Shown: piece by piece, positions 62,072 to 64,000 of the stretch
Layout of the letters: each line of letters begins with the position of its first letter
Position numbering within the stretch: the first letter of the stretch is position 1
Assembly (NCBI GenBank): GCA_043774625.1
Contig: JAYVTG010000101.1
Span: 26,106 to 90,105 of the forward strand
DNA from: JAAFIP01 sp043774625
GTDB taxonomy: Bacteria > Pseudomonadota > Gammaproteobacteria > Burkholderiales > Burkholderiaceae_C
Length of the DNA: 64,000 bases
Direction of reading: 5' to 3'
Translations under genes and position numbers: made by a program
Notes under the pieces: generated by a model
What the model was told of the DNA's origin: nothing
Seen by the model: only the letters and a program-made list of their open reading frames with translations
The model's database searches: none

Positions 62072-62656
62072 TTAGCGGCATTGTGCAGGCGCATACTTTG
62101 CCAATAGCGTGCCAGCAGTTGCAGCTGTACCGCCAGTGAATTTACCTGTATCTGCGTTCGTACCTGTGCCCATGCCTGCAGCAGAAGTGCACAGCCAATC
62201 GAATGCACCTGTTTTAGGCGGTGCGGCAGCTTGGGCGGCATCGAGTGATGTTGCCACGCTGGCAACGCCTGCAGCGCCAGCCAAGTCACGGATGTAGGGG
62301 TGGATTAGCAGAGTACTAGCAGCTGCAATGCCGCCGACATTTTTATCGTTGTACCTCACAGTGATGACACCAGTCGAGCTGTTCATCAAAACAGACTCCA
62401 CAAACTTGCTGTTTGCGCCTGTGTTACCAGATTGTGCATTCCAGGCGGCGGCAACACGCCCAAGATCTGATTGAGTTGCTGCACCTTCTGCAACACTTTG
62501 CTTGGCTGAAGCAGCAAGGCTTAGGCCCTCAGTAACGCGGGCGCGAATGGTGTAGTCCTGGTAAGCTGGCAAAGCCACAGCAGCCAAAATACCGATAATA
62601 GCGACCACGATCATCAATTCGATTAACGTAAAGCCGTTTTGAAATTTCTGCTTCAT
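62072..62656 (-). CDS. pilA: Type IV pilin PilA
   Basis: A 194-residue major-pilin-type protein with leader MKQKFQNG|FTLIELMIVVAI, the long N-terminal helix and a D-loop Cys pair (DWLC and final AQCR). Its ATG lies only 18 bp from the left end of an IS4-family element, so the native upstream promoter is displaced. Start 62656. Confidence 0.92.
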   Translation of the reverse strand: MKQKFQNGFTLIELMIVVAIIGILAAVALPAYQDYTIRARVTEGLSLAASAKQSVAEGAATQSDLGRVAAAWNAQSGNTGANSKFVESVLMNSSTGVITVRYNDKNVGGIAAASTLLIHPYIRDLAGAAGVASVATSLDAAQAAAPPKTGAFDWLCTSAAGMGTGTNADTGKFTGGTAATAGTLLAKYAPAQCR

Positions 62657-62674
62657 ATAAATTAACTTCAGGTC

Positions 62675-63998
62675 AGTAGTATCCCAACGTTTTCACATCA
62701 GAACATCGTAAGTCAATGATTTACTTGCCAAATTATGCATTTCAGTCTGGTTTCGATTTGAACATCGAATGTCAGACTTGGCGGTTTGTGCGCGTATGCG
62801 CATCTGACCATCATGCATCAAGGCAAGCTCGTGTTTTCTCAGGTCATGGCGCATTTGCCACTCACCACCTTTGGCCGCTGCGTGGCAGCCCACCGAGGCG
62901 ATCACAAAGTCCAAGACTTCACCTGTCTGGATCAATTCTTTGCCATGGCCTTTGCCCAGTTGACCTACCGCGAGTCGCTGCGCGATATCGAGGTCAACTT
63001 GCGCGCTCAAGGCCAACGGCTGTACCACATGGGCTTTCGTTGCACCACCATCTCGCGCAATACGCTGTCCAACGCCAATGCAACTCGCCCTTGGCAGATT
63101 TACGCCGATTTGGCCCAGCACTTGATCGGTATCGCCCGCCCGCTGTACGCCAGCGAGCCTTTGGGCATCGATCTGCAAGCTGCGGTCTACGCCTTCGATG
63201 CGACCACCATCGATCTGTGTCTGTCGGTGTTTCCTTGGGCACCGTTTCGACGCGCCAAGGCGGCGGTGCGCCTGCACACACTGCTGGACTTGCACGGATC
63301 GATTCCAGCGTTCATTCACATCACCGATGGCAAGACGCACGAAGTCAATACGCTGGACGAACTCACTATCGAGGCGGGCGCGTTCTACTTGCTGGACAGG
63401 GGATACCTGGATTTCAAGCGTTTGTTTGCCATCCACCTGGCCCAAGCCTTCTTTGTGACGCGAGCCAAGAGCAATACCCAGTTCAAACGGCGTTATTCCA
63501 GCCCCGTGGACCGAGCCACTACCAATGTGATCTGCGATCAGACGGGAGTGCTTGCGGTGTTTTGCTCCAACAAGGACTACCCAGCGGTGTTGCGCCGCAT
63601 CGTGGTCAAAGACGACCAAGGCAAACGAATTGTCTTTCTGACCAACAACTTGGTGCTCGAACCCCAATTGATTGCAGCCCTGTACAAGCAGCGCTGGCAG
63701 GTGGAGTTGTTCTTCAAGTGGATCAAGCAGCATTTGCGCATCAAGGCTTTTTACGGGCACAGCGAGAATGCGGTAAAGACGCAAATATGGATCGCGGTGT
63801 GCACGTATGTGCTGATCGCAATCACCAAGAAACGCCTGAACTTGTCTCATAGCCTGTACGAAATCCTACAAATCTTGAGCTTGACCATGTTTGAAAATAC
63901 CCCGATAAATCAACTACTTACATCAACCCCTGCGAATTTCAATCGGGATTTGGCGGCTAAACAGCTGCCTCTCCTGTGAAGAACGTTGGGACACTACT
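62675..63998 (+). mobile_element. IS4-family insertion sequence (second type)
   Basis: About 1324 bp bounded by a 17 bp inverted repeat with one mismatch, AGTAGTATCCCAACGTT at 62675-62691 and the complement at 63982-63998. The inner bases also agree (TTTTCACA against TTCTTCACA). The window ends 2 bp beyond, so target duplication cannot be tested. Its ends differ from those of the first IS. Confidence 0.9.
62813..63979 (+). CDS. IS4-family transposase (second type)
   Basis: A 388-residue DDE transposase of the same group as the first. The triad is Asp129 (YAFDATTIDL), Asp195 (LLDRGYLD) and Glu298 in YKQRWQVELFFKWIKQ. ATG 62813 begins MHQGKLVFSQV, like the start of its relative; the frame runs 27 nt further upstream without support. 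The gene is intact. Confidence 0.93.
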   Translation: MHQGKLVFSQVMAHLPLTTFGRCVAAHRGDHKVQDFTCLDQFFAMAFAQLTYRESLRDIEVNLRAQGQRLYHMGFRCTTISRNTLSNANATRPWQIYADLAQHLIGIARPLYASEPLGIDLQAAVYAFDATTIDLCLSVFPWAPFRRAKAAVRLHTLLDLHGSIPAFIHITDGKTHEVNTLDELTIEAGAFYLLDRGYLDFKRLFAIHLAQAFFVTRAKSNTQFKRRYSSPVDRATTNVICDQTGVLAVFCSNKDYPAVLRRIVVKDDQGKRIVFLTNNLVLEPQLIAALYKQRWQVELFFKWIKQHLRIKAFYGHSENAVKTQIWIAVCTYVLIAITKKRLNLSHSLYEILQILSLTMFENTPINQLLTSTPANFNRDLAAKQLPLL

Positions 63999-64000
63999 AA

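Overview
The window reads as chromosomal DNA of a betaproteobacterium, most likely Burkholderiales/Comamonadaceae (Rhodoferax- or Polaromonas-like). This is inferred from gene content and order: a MetH without its homocysteine domain behind an SAH riboswitch, metX-metW behind a SAM-II-like riboswitch, a glycine-rich RRM protein, TfpZ-linked pilins, and a family-like dispersed ~50 bp repeat. No rRNA, tRNA or CRISPR array was seen.

Positions 1-13050, almost all on the minus strand, form one accessory catabolic cluster. A GntR regulator gene is followed by a zinc alcohol dehydrogenase, a small coiled-coil protein, a COG0523 GTPase, a WD40 protein, a small protein, and a complete group-5 soluble di-iron monooxygenase (large hydroxylase, reductase, small hydroxylase, coupling protein; PrmABCD/MimABCD type). 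Next come a BLUF blue-light receptor, an amidohydrolase, a MIP18/DUF59 protein and a dedicated GroEL-like chaperonin cut by the window edge. Two sigma-54 type promoters fit the cluster. An IS4-family element with clean target duplication (13099-14427) closes it, and the dispersed repeat of the rest of the window is absent from it, which suggests acquisition by transfer.

Positions 14.5-26.6 kb hold glutathione-dependent formaldehyde oxidation (adhC-fghA), a heptose-phosphate adenylyltransferase, a ferritin-like protein, and a MerR/B12 (LitR/CarH-type) light regulator divergent from an eight-gene operon for membrane lipid modification (FAD oxidase, DUF1365, Cfa, chalcone-isomerase-like, MFS, DUF3833, SDR, SnoaL-like).

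Positions 26.6-43.7 kb hold a broken Fic gene, a cNMP-binding protein, the methionine block (SAH riboswitch-metH, SAM-II-metX-metW), a chrBA chromate module with a structured leader, and a bufferin-type copper RiPP operon (bufABC). Beside the latter are a TlpA gene broken by an in-frame stop and an ECF sigma/zinc-finger anti-sigma pair. Then come a cobalamin-binding-type protein, an RRM protein whose ribosome binding site is trapped in a hairpin, and TerC.

Positions 44-64 kb are mostly housekeeping (apt, family-4 UDG, rimI, tsaB, a DMT exporter) plus small membrane genes with a lone ATP synthase c subunit. A gene-poor stretch (51.4-52.6 kb) is rich in repeats and holds a MITE-like element. 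It is followed by a DUF6502 putative regulator with two DUF5666 lipoproteins that share a palindromic operator, a zeta-toxin/ParD-like pair, a 38 bp inverted repeat, an IPNS-like oxygenase, ribokinase plus nucleoside hydrolase, and two pilins with TfpZ. A second IS4-family element sits 18 bp upstream of the first pilin gene.

The most interesting signals are the BLUF receptor inside a monooxygenase operon, the dispersed repeat that is translated inside several genes (once as an entire signal peptide), the DUF6502/DUF5666 operator pair, the hairpin over the RRM ribosome binding site, and two in-frame nonsense codons in otherwise intact genes.
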